Made by a program: the position numbers and the translations under genes | Shown here: piece by piece, positions 27,011-36,611 of the stretch | Numbering within the stretch: position 1 is the stretch's first letter | How the letters are laid out: each line of letters starts with the position of its first letter | Notes under the pieces: model-generated | What the model saw: only the letters and a program-made list of their open reading frames with translations | Told to the model about the DNA's origin: nothing | Database searches by the model: none | Assembly: GCA_021846395.1 (NCBI GenBank) | Contig: JAJZXB010000003.1 | Coordinates: 81,973 to 145,972, forward strand | Source: Thermoplasmata archaeon | GTDB taxonomy: Archaea > Thermoplasmatota > Thermoplasmata > Thermoplasmatales > Thermoplasmataceae | DNA: 64,000 bases | Direction: 5' to 3'

Positions 27011-27855
27011 GAATTTCTATGCTTTATGATATAATACGCTGGGAAGAGAGAGCCATATTGAAATCCATGGAGGATAAAAACATAGAGGCAATACATCTTG
27101 ATGTTAAAAACATGAATTTAAATCTTGAAGGGAACAATTATGATTTTGGTGATATCTCGCTGCAGAGATCCACCGGTTACTACAGAAATCTCCATTCAAC
27201 GGCTTATGTTGAGTTTACTGGAAATAGGATAATAAATGACTTTAACTCAACCATAATAACGGGCAATAAAATGTTTACCTCTTTGCTCTTATCAAAGAAT
27301 CATGTGAAAATACCAAAAAGCTATGTATCGTTTTCAAAGGATGTTTTTTTAAAATCCTTCAGCGATGATTTCAACAACAGGGCCGTAACCAAACCTGTTA
27401 CAGGAAGCTGGGGGCGAATGATATCACTGCTTAATGATTATTACGCTGCTATGGATATTACAGAATATAAAGAATATATGTATCCATTATACCAGATAAA
27501 CTATACCCAGGAATATATCAATGATTTTGGGCGTGATTTAAGGGTATTTGTTGTAAATGATCAAGTTGTTGCCGGAATATACAGATACAAAACATCAATG
27601 GACTGGAGAACCAATACTGCCCTGGGTGGAAATGCAGAACCGTTGAAAATAACGCCGGAAATAGAAGAAATAACACTGAATGCAACGAAATCAATTGGCC
27701 CTGGCATATATGGAGTTGATATTCTGGAGTCAAAGGAGGGGCTATTTGTAAACGAAATAAATGGAAATACAGAGTTTAAGAATACAGTTCCGGTAACCGG
27801 CGTGAACATACCTGAACTGATTGTCGATTACCTCATTCAAGAGGCAAAAAAATGA
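27007..27855 (+). CDS. lysX: ATP-grasp ligase charging LysW (LysX/ArgX)
   Basis: Joins the amino group of alpha-aminoadipate or glutamate to the C-terminal glutamate of LysW with ATP. 282 residues of RimK-type ATP-grasp: KPVTGSWGRMISLL, QEYINDFGRDLRVFVVND, and the metal site region FVNEINGNTEFKNTVPVTGV. The NTEFKN segment is the loop that contacts the substrate side chain, but I cannot tell from it with certainty whether lysine or arginine precursors are used. Overlaps both neighbours by four bases. Confidence 0.88.
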   Translation: MRISMLYDIIRWEERAILKSMEDKNIEAIHLDVKNMNLNLEGNNYDFGDISLQRSTGYYRNLHSTAYVEFTGNRIINDFNSTIITGNKMFTSLLLSKNHVKIPKSYVSFSKDVFLKSFSDDFNNRAVTKPVTGSWGRMISLLNDYYAAMDITEYKEYMYPLYQINYTQEYINDFGRDLRVFVVNDQVVAGIYRYKTSMDWRTNTALGGNAEPLKITPEIEEITLNATKSIGPGIYGVDILESKEGLFVNEINGNTEFKNTVPVTGVNIPELIVDYLIQEAKK

Positions 27856-28919
27856 ATACAAGGGACCTGTTAATAAAAATGCTCGAAACGTATTCCCCAA
27901 GTGGCAAGGAATTGGAAATCGCTAGGTTGATCAGGGAATATATGGTTGAAATGGATTTTGAAAATCCCATTATTGATGAAAAATATAATGTGGTTTCAGT
28001 ATCTGGAAGTGGTGAGCCTTCAATTCTTATATGTGGCCACGAGGATACGGTTCCAGGATTTATGCCTGTAAAATATGATGGTGATTTAATATATGGCCGT
28101 GGTGCGGTGGATGCAAAGTCCTCGCTTTTATCATTATTGCTTGGTGCAAAAAAAGCCAGAGACTCTGGGTTCAGGGGGAAAATAATCATGGCATCTGCAT
28201 CAGGAGAAGAAAGCGATAGCAAAGGAATAAATTATATAAAAAATCATTATGAAAAAACCGATTTTGCAATTTTTGGTGAGCCTGGTGGAGCTGAAAATAT
28301 CACAACCGGATATAAGGGAAGAACACTGTTTGAAATATACAAAAAAAGCAATGCACATCATGCCAGTTCATCATGGATGGAAGAAAATGCGATAGATTCC
28401 CTGATAAGTTTGTGGGAAAGCATAAAAACAAGATGGGGTGACAATAAGGATTTCAACTCCATCACCGCTGGAATAACGAAATTCAATGGCGGTGAATATG
28501 ACAACATGACACCCGAAAATGCAAGCATGTCAATTGATATAAGGTATCCAAAATCGGTCGAGCAGCAGGACGTAATAAAATACATGGAAAATGACCTTAA
28601 AACAAATCTTAGGGATAATTATTCATATGAAATTAAGAACAGTGCATTACCATACATATCAAATATAAAAAGCAATCTGGTTAAATCATTCAAGGAATCC
28701 ATATCAAGTTACAATTTGAAGCCAAAATTAATTTTTAAAAGTGGATCTGGAGATATGAATACGCTGGGCAATGACTGGAAAATACCTGTAATTACCTATG
28801 GCCCCGGAGACACAAAATTATCCCATACTTCCAGCGAGGTGGTCAGTGTGAATGAAATAGACCTATGTGCAAATATTGTTTCTAATTCACTCCTGTACCT
28901 GCAAAAAAACAATTTCTAA
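27852..28919 (+). CDS. lysK: [LysW]-lysine/ornithine hydrolase (M20 peptidase-like)
   Basis: Releases lysine or ornithine from LysW. 355 residues of zinc peptidase family M20: CGHEDTVPGF (first metal His/Asp) near residue 60, YGRGAVDAKSSLLSLL (bridging Asp) near 84, ASGEESDSKG (catalytic Glu pair) near 118, GEPGG and a C-terminal YGPGDTKLSHTSSEVVS with the last metal His. It is the last gene of the lysW-Y-Z-J-X-K unit and overlaps lysX by four bases. No argF/argG/argH or homocitrate genes are in the window. Confidence 0.92.
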   Translation: MNTRDLLIKMLETYSPSGKELEIARLIREYMVEMDFENPIIDEKYNVVSVSGSGEPSILICGHEDTVPGFMPVKYDGDLIYGRGAVDAKSSLLSLLLGAKKARDSGFRGKIIMASASGEESDSKGINYIKNHYEKTDFAIFGEPGGAENITTGYKGRTLFEIYKKSNAHHASSSWMEENAIDSLISLWESIKTRWGDNKDFNSITAGITKFNGGEYDNMTPENASMSIDIRYPKSVEQQDVIKYMENDLKTNLRDNYSYEIKNSALPYISNIKSNLVKSFKESISSYNLKPKLIFKSGSGDMNTLGNDWKIPVITYGPGDTKLSHTSSEVVSVNEIDLCANIVSNSLLYLQKNNF

Positions 28920-28980
28920 TTTTTCTAAACATAAAATATTTAATTGTCAGTTTGGGCATTTGCATTCATTTTAATTATTG

Positions 28981-29127
28981 TTGAATAGGGCCAAATATGA
29001 AAAATTTATAATACTGCCAGTGGTTTGGCATGGGCGGCCAGTAAATGACATAATAGTACTGAAAAACTCCGATGTAAAGGGAATAGCAAAAAAACATCAC
29101 CTGACCAAAAGCTTAGGAGATGTTTAG
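28981..29127 (+). pseudogene. 48-codon open frame, possible gene remnant
   Basis: Open frame from a TTG at 28981 to TAG at 29125-29127, five bases before the convergent dehydrogenase stop. Its sequence (AKYEKFIILPVVWHGRPVND, then VLKNSDVKGIAKKHH) reads like ordinary protein, not random AT-rich translation. There is no ATG and no clear ribosome site. I take it as the tail of a lost gene or a small protein. Unrecognised. Confidence 0.25.
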
Positions 29128-29131
29128 TCAT

Positions 29132-31057
29132 TCAATTACCCTTGTAATCAGGCTCCCTTTTCTCAAGAAAGGCCTTAATGCCCTCTTTCAGGTCATTTCC
29201 GGCATATAGCATGCCCATGGACAGCGATTCCTCATCAAAATTCATTGTGGATGTACTGTACATGAGCTTTTTTGCCACATATACTGACGCGGGGGAGATT
29301 TTTCTTGATAATCTATCAGCCAGTTTGAATGTTTCATCATCTATGTTTTCTTCAAAAATTCTTGTAACAATTCCATATTCGTATGCTTTTTGTGCATTTA
29401 TACGTTCAGAGGACAGTATCATATCCATGGCCCGTGATAAACCTATTAGATTTGGCAACCTCTGTGATCCGCCATATCCCGGAATAAGGCCAAGTGATGT
29501 TTCAGGAAATCCTATTATAACATTTGGTGATGCTACTCTAATATCGCATGCCAGTGAAAGTTCAAATCCTCCGCCCAAAACATATCCTTTCATTTCAGCT
29601 ATGAATATTTTGTTCATTCTGCCTATATGTTCAAATACGGATTCTCCCCTTCTGGATATTTTCATGAATGCATATGCATTGCTAATAAACTGGGATAAAT
29701 CGGCTCCAGCTGAAAAGTTTTCACCCTCACCGGTGATGACTATAACGTGAACGCCATCATCATTTTCTATTTTGTTCAATGTGTCCTCAAGGTCATTTAT
29801 AACCTCTATACTCATCAAATTATTCTTTGTATTGTTCAATTTTAATATGCCGACCTTATTTCTAATCTCATACACTATATGGGATTTTTTTTCTTCCTCT
29901 TTGGATTCAGCTTTTGGGCTTATTGCCTCTTTTAACTTTCCATTTTTTATTGTTTCAGATGGAGAGAATACGGATATGTTATATTTTTTATAAAGGGCAT
30001 TTAATGTGCCTAAAACATCATCGTTTGATAGGCCCTGGGCTACAGTTATGGGGCCAAACGGTCTGTTAAGCCCAAGCTTTACTCCAGTTTCTATGTCGGA
30101 GGGTACTGCAACGCCATGTTCAATAAGTTTTGTTGCTTCATTGATTTCCAGAGAGAATACATCCATTAAACTTATTTTATCACTTTCACCGGAATCGGGA
30201 ATGATTGCTTTTCCATTTTCCCATTTGTATATGCCCTCACCTGTTTTCATTCCGAGTTTTTTCGACTCTATATATTTATCAAATCCGTGACATTTTCCAT
30301 AATCCTCTGATAATTCCCTTCCGTAATATTTCAAGGAATCAACAACTGTATCCAGGCCAACATAATCGAATAATTGATATGGCCCCATTGGCAATCCCTG
30401 GGATTTGAAAAATCTATCTATCTCTTCTGGCTTTGCTGTATTATTCTGAAAAACGTTGCATAACAATAGCATTTCGGGTGCAGAAATCCTGTTTACAACA
30501 AATCCTGCCTCATCCTTCAATATTTTAATAGGTATTTTTCCAATCTTCTTTGAAAGATCATAGACTTCATTTATATATTCCATTGATGTTTTATTTCCCT
30601 TTATTACTTCAACTAATTTCATCAATATTGGTGGGTTAAAAAAATGCATACCAAGCAATCTCTCTGGATTATTGATGAATTCAGCCATTTCTGTTATTCT
30701 CATATTAGAAGTGTTTGATGCTATAATTTTATTGGTATTTTTTGAAATTTCCTTCAATACTTTTACTTTAATGTCAAATATTTCAGGAACAACCTCAATT
30801 GATATGTCTGCCTTTTCAACGGCATCCTTTATGTTGTTATAAAAGCTTATGCGCTCAAGGGTATTTTCCTTTGTTTTTTCATCTATTTTTTTAGACAACA
30901 TTAGTTTATCAAGGCTTGTATTCAGGCCTTCCTTTGCCCTTTCGATAACCTCTGGATAAAAATCTTCAAGATTCACATTGAATCCATTTAGGGCAAAAAC
31001 CTCTGCTATCCCATGACCCATGGTTCCGGCTCCTATTACTGCCACAGTTTTTATCAT
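29132..31057 (-). CDS. 3-Hydroxyacyl-CoA dehydrogenase / enoyl-CoA hydratase fusion
   Basis: 641 residues joining two beta-oxidation steps. Residues ~1-380 are the dehydrogenase: Rossmann motif AVIGAGTMGHGIAEVFALNG, catalytic His in LLGMHFFNPPILMKLVEVI near residue 142, and the C-terminal 3HCDH domains. From about 395 comes a hydratase of the crotonase fold: oxyanion-hole segment FSAGADLSQF, then SLACDIRVAS and FPETSLGLIPGYGGSQRL with a catalytic glutamate. The order dehydrogenase-then-hydratase is the archaeal arrangement, reversed from bacterial FadB. Divergent from the acyl-CoA ligase gene with a 176-nt promoter region. Confidence 0.9.
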   Translation of the reverse strand: MIKTVAVIGAGTMGHGIAEVFALNGFNVNLEDFYPEVIERAKEGLNTSLDKLMLSKKIDEKTKENTLERISFYNNIKDAVEKADISIEVVPEIFDIKVKVLKEISKNTNKIIASNTSNMRITEMAEFINNPERLLGMHFFNPPILMKLVEVIKGNKTSMEYINEVYDLSKKIGKIPIKILKDEAGFVVNRISAPEMLLLCNVFQNNTAKPEEIDRFFKSQGLPMGPYQLFDYVGLDTVVDSLKYYGRELSEDYGKCHGFDKYIESKKLGMKTGEGIYKWENGKAIIPDSGESDKISLMDVFSLEINEATKLIEHGVAVPSDIETGVKLGLNRPFGPITVAQGLSNDDVLGTLNALYKKYNISVFSPSETIKNGKLKEAISPKAESKEEEKKSHIVYEIRNKVGILKLNNTKNNLMSIEVINDLEDTLNKIENDDGVHVIVITGEGENFSAGADLSQFISNAYAFMKISRRGESVFEHIGRMNKIFIAEMKGYVLGGGFELSLACDIRVASPNVIIGFPETSLGLIPGYGGSQRLPNLIGLSRAMDMILSSERINAQKAYEYGIVTRIFEENIDDETFKLADRLSRKISPASVYVAKKLMYSTSTMNFDEESLSMGMLYAGNDLKEGIKAFLEKREPDYKGN

Positions 31058-31233
31058 AAATCATTATATTGTATCTATTTAAATTTCTTTTCATATGGAA
31101 ATTATCTTTATTATTTTTAGGTTAAATCTTTTATAATTAGTCTCTGGCATGTGTTTATAAGCACTTATTATTGATAATAAAAAGGATAATGTTATTTTAA
31201 GAAGATTTATAAATCAAATATTGATAATACATT

Positions 31234-32814
31234 ATGCCAGAATATCAATTGACCATTAATAACCTACTCGAAAGCGCAGTAAGATCAAATGGAGAACAGG
31301 AAATTGTTTACCATGACAGTAAAATAACGTACAACGAATTTTACCGGAATGTGAAGAATTTCGCAAGAAATCTTATAAAAATAGGCGTTAAACCCGGAGA
31401 TAGAATTGCAATTATTGATTACGACTCAATAAATTACATGTACTGTTATTACTCAATACCAATGATTGGTGCAACAATGCATATGGTGAATATTCGTTAC
31501 CCACCTGAAATACTTTTTTATACAATCCAGAATTCAGAGGATTCCTATATTGTGGTAAATTCGGTCTTCATGCCAATGTTAATGCAGTATAAAAACATGT
31601 TCAATTTTATAAAGGGTTTTATTGTCTACAATGAGGGTGGAAAGGAAAAATACAGTATGGACAATATTTATTATGCTGATGAATTACTATCTGATAATGA
31701 TTCTGAAATAAAGGAGCCTTCGGAAAATGCCATGGCAACATTATTCTATACATCAGGAACCACGGGATTGCCAAAAGGTGTTTATTACACCCATAAGCAG
31801 CTTGTTCTGCATTCTCTTGGAGACATATCTGCTTTATCAGATAATCCAATAAACATGAAGAAAACTGATGTTATCATGCCACTGGTGCCTATGTTCCATG
31901 TACATGCATGGGGCGTCCCATATTTTGCAATAATGAAGGGAATGAAATATGTGGTTCCTGGAAAATATGATTGGCCAACAGTACTTGAAGAAATGGATAG
32001 AGAGCATGTTAACAGATCCGCAATGGTGCCGTCAATATTATATATGCTAATGTCAGAAAAAAATGGGCCTGAAGTTCTTGGAAAACTAAAGCTGAAGTCT
32101 ATTATAGGAGGAGCTGCATTGAATTCTGGGCTTGCCGATAGAGCGGAATCGTTAGGAATGGAGGTGGTTGTGGGTTATGGTATGTCGGAAACAGGGCCTA
32201 TACTTACTCTATCAACATACAATAATTATATTGACAAAAGTGACGAAAATACAAAAAGACTGTACAGAAGAAAAACAGGAATTCCTATATCAATGGTTAA
32301 CCTCAGGGTAGTATCTTCTGATATGAATGATGTAAAAAAGGATGGAAAAGAAATAGGGGAAATTATCGTTAGGGCCCCATGGTTGGCCGAAGGTTATATA
32401 AAAGATAAGGAGAAGACAGAAAAATTATGGAGGAACAACTGGCTTCATACCGGTGATCTGGCGGTTATGGATAACTACAATTATATAAAAATCGTGGACA
32501 GGGAAAATGATGCAATTAAATCAGGTGGTGAATTTATACCCTCTTTAATTCTTGAGGATTTGATAAGTACCGTGCCTGGCGTTGGAGAAGTTGCAGTCGT
32601 ACAGAAAAAGGATGAAAAATGGGGTGAAAGGCCAGTTGCTTTTATCAAAGGAGATGTTGATGAAGCTAACATTAAAAAGAAAATGAATGAATATGTGAAT
32701 ACTGGCAGAATTGCAAAATTCTGGTTGCCAGATAGCTACTTATTTGTTGAAGAATTTGAAAAAACTGGAACAGGGAAAATAAATAAAAAAGCGTTAAGAG
32801 ATAAACTGGAGTGA
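31234..32814 (+). CDS. AMP-forming acyl-CoA synthetase
   Basis: Activates a fatty or other carboxylic acid to its CoA ester. 526 residues with the P-loop FYTSGTTGLPKGVYYTHKQ near residue 172, the GYGMSETGP adenine site near 313, LHTGDLAVMD near 408 and the C-terminal lysine in TGTGKINKKALRD. The closest look is to medium/long-chain fatty-acid ligases. TATA-like GATTTATAAATC lies about 30 nt before the ATG. First gene of a four-gene unit with thiolase and two acyl-CoA dehydrogenases. Confidence 0.9.
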   Translation: MPEYQLTINNLLESAVRSNGEQEIVYHDSKITYNEFYRNVKNFARNLIKIGVKPGDRIAIIDYDSINYMYCYYSIPMIGATMHMVNIRYPPEILFYTIQNSEDSYIVVNSVFMPMLMQYKNMFNFIKGFIVYNEGGKEKYSMDNIYYADELLSDNDSEIKEPSENAMATLFYTSGTTGLPKGVYYTHKQLVLHSLGDISALSDNPINMKKTDVIMPLVPMFHVHAWGVPYFAIMKGMKYVVPGKYDWPTVLEEMDREHVNRSAMVPSILYMLMSEKNGPEVLGKLKLKSIIGGAALNSGLADRAESLGMEVVVGYGMSETGPILTLSTYNNYIDKSDENTKRLYRRKTGIPISMVNLRVVSSDMNDVKKDGKEIGEIIVRAPWLAEGYIKDKEKTEKLWRNNWLHTGDLAVMDNYNYIKIVDRENDAIKSGGEFIPSLILEDLISTVPGVGEVAVVQKKDEKWGERPVAFIKGDVDEANIKKKMNEYVNTGRIAKFWLPDSYLFVEEFEKTGTGKINKKALRDKLE

Positions 32815-32819
32815 TAAAA

Positions 32820-33995
32820 ATGGAAGATGCGTATTTGGTATATTATAAAAGAGTCCCTTTTTCAAGGGCAAGACCCAAAGATCCTGAAAAGGATGCTTAC
32901 AATGATGTTAGAATGGATAAGCTTTTATCTGAACTTATCAACAAATCATTAAAGGATACAGAAATAAAGCCAGAAGAAATAGGTGATGTCATAACTGGCT
33001 GTGCTTTTCAGGCAGGAGAAAATTGGACATATGGTGGAAGGCACCCTGTGCTTTTATCGAACTTGCCATATACTGTTACGGCAATGTCTATGGATAGGGC
33101 ATGTTCATCGTCCCTAAATGCCACAGGTATAGGGGCAATGGAAATTATGCTTGAAAAATCTGATATCGTTCTTGCAGGCGGGATGGAACACATGACACAT
33201 GTTCCCCTGGGCGTGGATAATTCATTTGTAAAGCCTAACATGGAGTTAATGGTAAATCCCAGATACTCAAAATACAACATGAATGTTTCATACAATATGG
33301 GGCTAACAGCTGAAAAACTCGCTTCATTAAAGCATATTGGCAGGGAAGAAATGGATGAATATTCCTATAATTCCCATATAAGGGCAGGAAAGGCATATGA
33401 TGATGGTTTTATGAAGGATGAAATTCTACCGGTAACAGTAAATGGCAAAACCATTGATAGGGATTTGGGAATAAGAAATGATGTTTCTCTGCAACAGATG
33501 CAGGATTTAAAGCCGGTTTTCAACGAAAATGGAATAATTACAGCTGGAAATTCATCTTCATTGAATGACGGAGCATCTCTGGTAATGTTGATGTCAGGAA
33601 AGAAGGTAAAGGAATATGGATTAAAGCCAGTAGCAAGGGTAGTTGATTTTGCATCCGCAGGAGTTGATCCCACGATTATGGGAGAAGGGCCTGTTCCCGC
33701 AACTGAAAAGGTATTGAAGAGAAATAAATTGAGCCCTGATGATATTGATTACTGGGAAATAAATGAGGCTTTTGCTGTTGTTGTTCTGAATGCAGTTAAG
33801 GCGTTCAATCTGGATTTAAACCGGGTGAATGTTCATGGTGGAGGAATATCAATAGGCCACCCACTTGGTGCCACTGGAACAAGAATTGCGGGCACCCTTG
33901 GAAGAACATTGAATGACAAAAAGAAGGATTTAGGAATAGCAACGCTATGTGTTGGCGGCGGGCAGGGCTATTCTATGCTGCTGGAACGTGTTTAA
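32820..33995 (+). CDS. Acetyl-CoA acetyltransferase (thiolase)
   Basis: Cleaves 3-ketoacyl-CoA with CoA, or runs in reverse. 391 residues from the ATG at 32820, which has GGAGTGAT ending seven bases before it; the GTG at 32811 overlaps the ligase stop. The nucleophilic cysteine is in MDRACSSSLNATG near residue 88, the base histidine in VHGGGISIGHPLGATGT near 345, and the second cysteine in TLCVGGGQG near 379. All catalytic residues are present. Confidence 0.93.
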   Translation: MEDAYLVYYKRVPFSRARPKDPEKDAYNDVRMDKLLSELINKSLKDTEIKPEEIGDVITGCAFQAGENWTYGGRHPVLLSNLPYTVTAMSMDRACSSSLNATGIGAMEIMLEKSDIVLAGGMEHMTHVPLGVDNSFVKPNMELMVNPRYSKYNMNVSYNMGLTAEKLASLKHIGREEMDEYSYNSHIRAGKAYDDGFMKDEILPVTVNGKTIDRDLGIRNDVSLQQMQDLKPVFNENGIITAGNSSSLNDGASLVMLMSGKKVKEYGLKPVARVVDFASAGVDPTIMGEGPVPATEKVLKRNKLSPDDIDYWEINEAFAVVVLNAVKAFNLDLNRVNVHGGGISIGHPLGATGTRIAGTLGRTLNDKKKDLGIATLCVGGGQGYSMLLERV

Positions 33996-33996
33996 A

Positions 33997-35073
33997 ATGT
34001 TTGATGAATTGAATGATTACAGGAAAAAAATAAGGGAATTTGCACTGAAAGAGTTCACTGAGGATGTCTCCAAAAAATATGACAGGAATGAAGAATTTCC
34101 ATTTGATATTGCCAAAAAGGCATTATCCCTGGGAATGATTGATATGGAAAATCCTGCTAAAATCTTAATAGCAATAGAGGAAATGTGCAGGGTTGATGCT
34201 GGCCTGGGTATATCGGCAACATTGCCATATTTTGGTGGTGAAGTTTTGCTGTTATTTGGAAATGATGGGCAGAAAAAAATTTTAAATGATGTTTATCAGG
34301 GAAAGGTCATGCTTGGCCTTGGCATAACAGAGCCATCGGGTGGAAGTGATGTTGCTGGATTGAAGACATTTGCAAAAAAATCAGGAAATAAATATATATT
34401 GAATGGGTCAAAAATGTTTATTTCTAACGGAGCTATAGCGGATTATCTTGTTGTTCTGGCAAGGACTTCCGAAGAAGAAAAAAGGCACCAAGGGCTCAGT
34501 ACTTTTTTGGTTAATACAAAATTAAAGGGATTTAAAGCAACAAAACTTGAAAATAAGCTTGGTGTAAGGGCAACAAATACCGCAGAAATAGAATTCAATG
34601 ATGTTGAACTGAGTGAGGGGGATTTAATTGGCGAAGAAGGCAAAGGCTTTTACTATATAATGACCTTTTTCAACATAAGCAGGATTTATGTGGCAGGCCA
34701 GGCCCTTGGAATATCTGAGGGGGCATTTGACAAAATTAAAAGTTATGTCAAAACCATGAATCTTGCGGATGAACAAACAATGTTTGATGTGGCTGATGTT
34801 TCAACAAGAATTGAGGCTGCAAAACAGCTAACATACAATGCAGCATCATATTTATTCAAATATGATCCTAAACCGGAGTTAACAAGCATGGCAAAGGCAT
34901 ATTCCGGTGAAACAGCTGTTTACTCGTCGGAAAAAGCAATGGAAATAACTGGAAAATCCCCCGATGAAAGCATACAGAGAATATTCAGAAATGCTAAAAT
35001 CATGGAAATATGGGAGGGGACAAGTGAGGTAGAAAAACTTGTTATATCAAAACAAATATTGAAGGGTGATTAA
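33997..35073 (+). CDS. Acyl-CoA dehydrogenase, catalytically complete
   Basis: FAD-dependent first step of beta-oxidation. 358 residues from the ATG at 33997, two bases after the thiolase stop; the frame also stays open 16 codons upstream, inside thiolase, and is rejected. Motifs: LGLGITEPSGGSDVAGLKT and SKMFISNG (flavin contacts), GVRATNTAEIEFNDV, and the C-terminal IWEGTSEVEKL holding the catalytic glutamate. The middle helix bundle is a little short for the family. No ETF gene is in the window. Confidence 0.9.
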   Translation: MFDELNDYRKKIREFALKEFTEDVSKKYDRNEEFPFDIAKKALSLGMIDMENPAKILIAIEEMCRVDAGLGISATLPYFGGEVLLLFGNDGQKKILNDVYQGKVMLGLGITEPSGGSDVAGLKTFAKKSGNKYILNGSKMFISNGAIADYLVVLARTSEEEKRHQGLSTFLVNTKLKGFKATKLENKLGVRATNTAEIEFNDVELSEGDLIGEEGKGFYYIMTFFNISRIYVAGQALGISEGAFDKIKSYVKTMNLADEQTMFDVADVSTRIEAAKQLTYNAASYLFKYDPKPELTSMAKAYSGETAVYSSEKAMEITGKSPDESIQRIFRNAKIMEIWEGTSEVEKLVISKQILKGD

Positions 35074-36048
35074 ATGGAGGATGAATTTGAGCTTTTAAGA
35101 GATACGGTAAGGACATTTTCTGAAAAAAATCTTGATGAGAAAAAAATTGAATCAGAAGGAATTACAGAAAATACTATTCAAAATATCGCGTCTCAGGGAT
35201 TTCTTGGTGCTAGAATACCCTCAAAATTTGGTGGATCTGAACTAGATGAAAAATCATACAATATAATACTTCAAGAATTGTCTAAATACTCGCCTTCAGT
35301 AGCAATGAGAATATTTATTCTAAATTCACTTTATTATCCGCTTGCTAAAAATACAGAACTGGAGTCGACTCTTTCCGATGCTTCTTCAGGAAAATTGAAT
35401 GTCACAGTTGATTTTTTAAATAATAATAGAATAGATGGCGAAAAATTCAATGGAATCGTGCACGATATACTAAATGCAAATTCAAATAAAATAATTGTTT
35501 TTGGAAAAAATCCTGCAGTGGTCGATGGTGGCACCATTGAAGAAAAGGATTTTATGGGATTCAGGGGGTTAAAGTTTGGGGATATTAAAGTTGACAGTGA
35601 CCTCCAGTACCTTAATACCACGTCCACTCTGAATGATGTTCTGGAAAACTCATATAATGCAATTTCTTCAATAAATCTTGGGCTAATTTCAGGGGCCCTG
35701 GATAAGGCAATGGAGTATTCAACGATAAGGAAAGCTTTTGATTACACTTTGAGTTCCTATGAACCGGTCGCATTTAATTTATCAAAAATGATTTCACAGA
35801 AAAATATACTGGAAAACATATTGAATAGCAATATTGACAGTTTCTACGCTCTAAATTTTTCAATGAATATTATTGTTGAAACTACAAGATATGCACTTAA
35901 TGTTCATGGAGGCTATGGATATTTCAGTGATTTTGGAGTTGAAAAATTTTATAGAGATGCAATGGTTATGAAATCAATTTTCTATGGAAACTCGGAACTT
36001 AAAAATTTATCAGAGCATGTTTTCGGAAACAAAATTAGATTCATATAA
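35074..36048 (+). CDS. Divergent acyl-CoA dehydrogenase-like protein lacking the catalytic Glu
   Basis: 324 residues starting at the base after the stop of the active paralogue. It keeps the N-terminal helical domain (FLGARIPSKFGGSELDEKS), the C-terminal helices and the HGGYGYFSDFGVEKFYRDA flavin-contact segment. The site where relatives read YEGTSE has FYGNSE instead, so the catalytic glutamate is gone, and the middle strand domain is shortened with no GitEp.gGSD motif. It is probably an inactive partner making a heteromeric enzyme with the gene before it, as known for some steroid-degrading dehydrogenase pairs; this is inference. Confidence 0.72.
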   Translation: MEDEFELLRDTVRTFSEKNLDEKKIESEGITENTIQNIASQGFLGARIPSKFGGSELDEKSYNIILQELSKYSPSVAMRIFILNSLYYPLAKNTELESTLSDASSGKLNVTVDFLNNNRIDGEKFNGIVHDILNANSNKIIVFGKNPAVVDGGTIEEKDFMGFRGLKFGDIKVDSDLQYLNTTSTLNDVLENSYNAISSINLGLISGALDKAMEYSTIRKAFDYTLSSYEPVAFNLSKMISQKNILENILNSNIDSFYALNFSMNIIVETTRYALNVHGGYGYFSDFGVEKFYRDAMVMKSIFYGNSELKNLSEHVFGNKIRFI

Positions 36049-36050
36049 AT

Positions 36051-36611
36051 TTATTTAAATATTTTTCCTTCAAATGCATAAATTTCAGATTGCTTATAAC
36101 AACTTTTTTCCATGCCTGCTTTTAAGCATGTTTCCTGAAGAAATTCAATTTTTGAGAAGTTATATTCCGTAGCTACCTGGGGCAATAAAATACCGGTATA
36201 GTGGTCTTTTTTTACATATAAACCATGTTTTCCAATTTCTATTTTATTTATATCATGGTAATCAATTTTCTGAAGCTCTCCCAGTACTGTTATTTCAATA
36301 TCAATTGAATTAATTTCATTTTCACTCAACGGCCTGAATCTGGGATCCTCAAATGCCGCATTCATTGCGGAATTTTCCACTGATTTATATAATGGATACA
36401 CTGCAAATGGATAACCTATACACCCCCTTAGCTGGTTGCCCTCATTTATTGTGACAAAAGCACCCGATTTTTTATTGAATTTTTCAGGTATTTTTATATT
36501 TTCAAAACTTAAATGAAATTTATTTTTAATTGCATTCAATGCAATTTTTAAAAGAATCTTTCCATCTTCCTCACTTAATGAGTCCAGAAAATCATCTTTC
36601 AATTTTTCCAT
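36051..36611 (-). CDS. AMMECR1-family protein
   Basis: 186 residues from the ATG at 36611, about 28 nt behind a TATTAAATA box on the minus strand; a GTG at 36632 would add seven residues. The AMMECR1 core is clear: GAFVTINEGNQLRGCIGYPF near residue 52 (the invariant LRGCIG), then AFEDPRFRPLSENE and IDIEITVLGEL. The family is found in nearly all archaea and eukaryotes; recent work links human AMMECR1-like proteins to protein modification, but the archaeal role is not settled. Convergent with the dehydrogenase gene, two bases apart. Confidence 0.85.
   Translation of the reverse strand: MEKLKDDFLDSLSEEDGKILLKIALNAIKNKFHLSFENIKIPEKFNKKSGAFVTINEGNQLRGCIGYPFAVYPLYKSVENSAMNAAFEDPRFRPLSENEINSIDIEITVLGELQKIDYHDINKIEIGKHGLYVKKDHYTGILLPQVATEYNFSKIEFLQETCLKAGMEKSCYKQSEIYAFEGKIFK

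Noticed and set aside
29178..29750. 190-codon plus-strand frame
   Set aside because: Shadow of the hydratase domain of the fused beta-oxidation gene.
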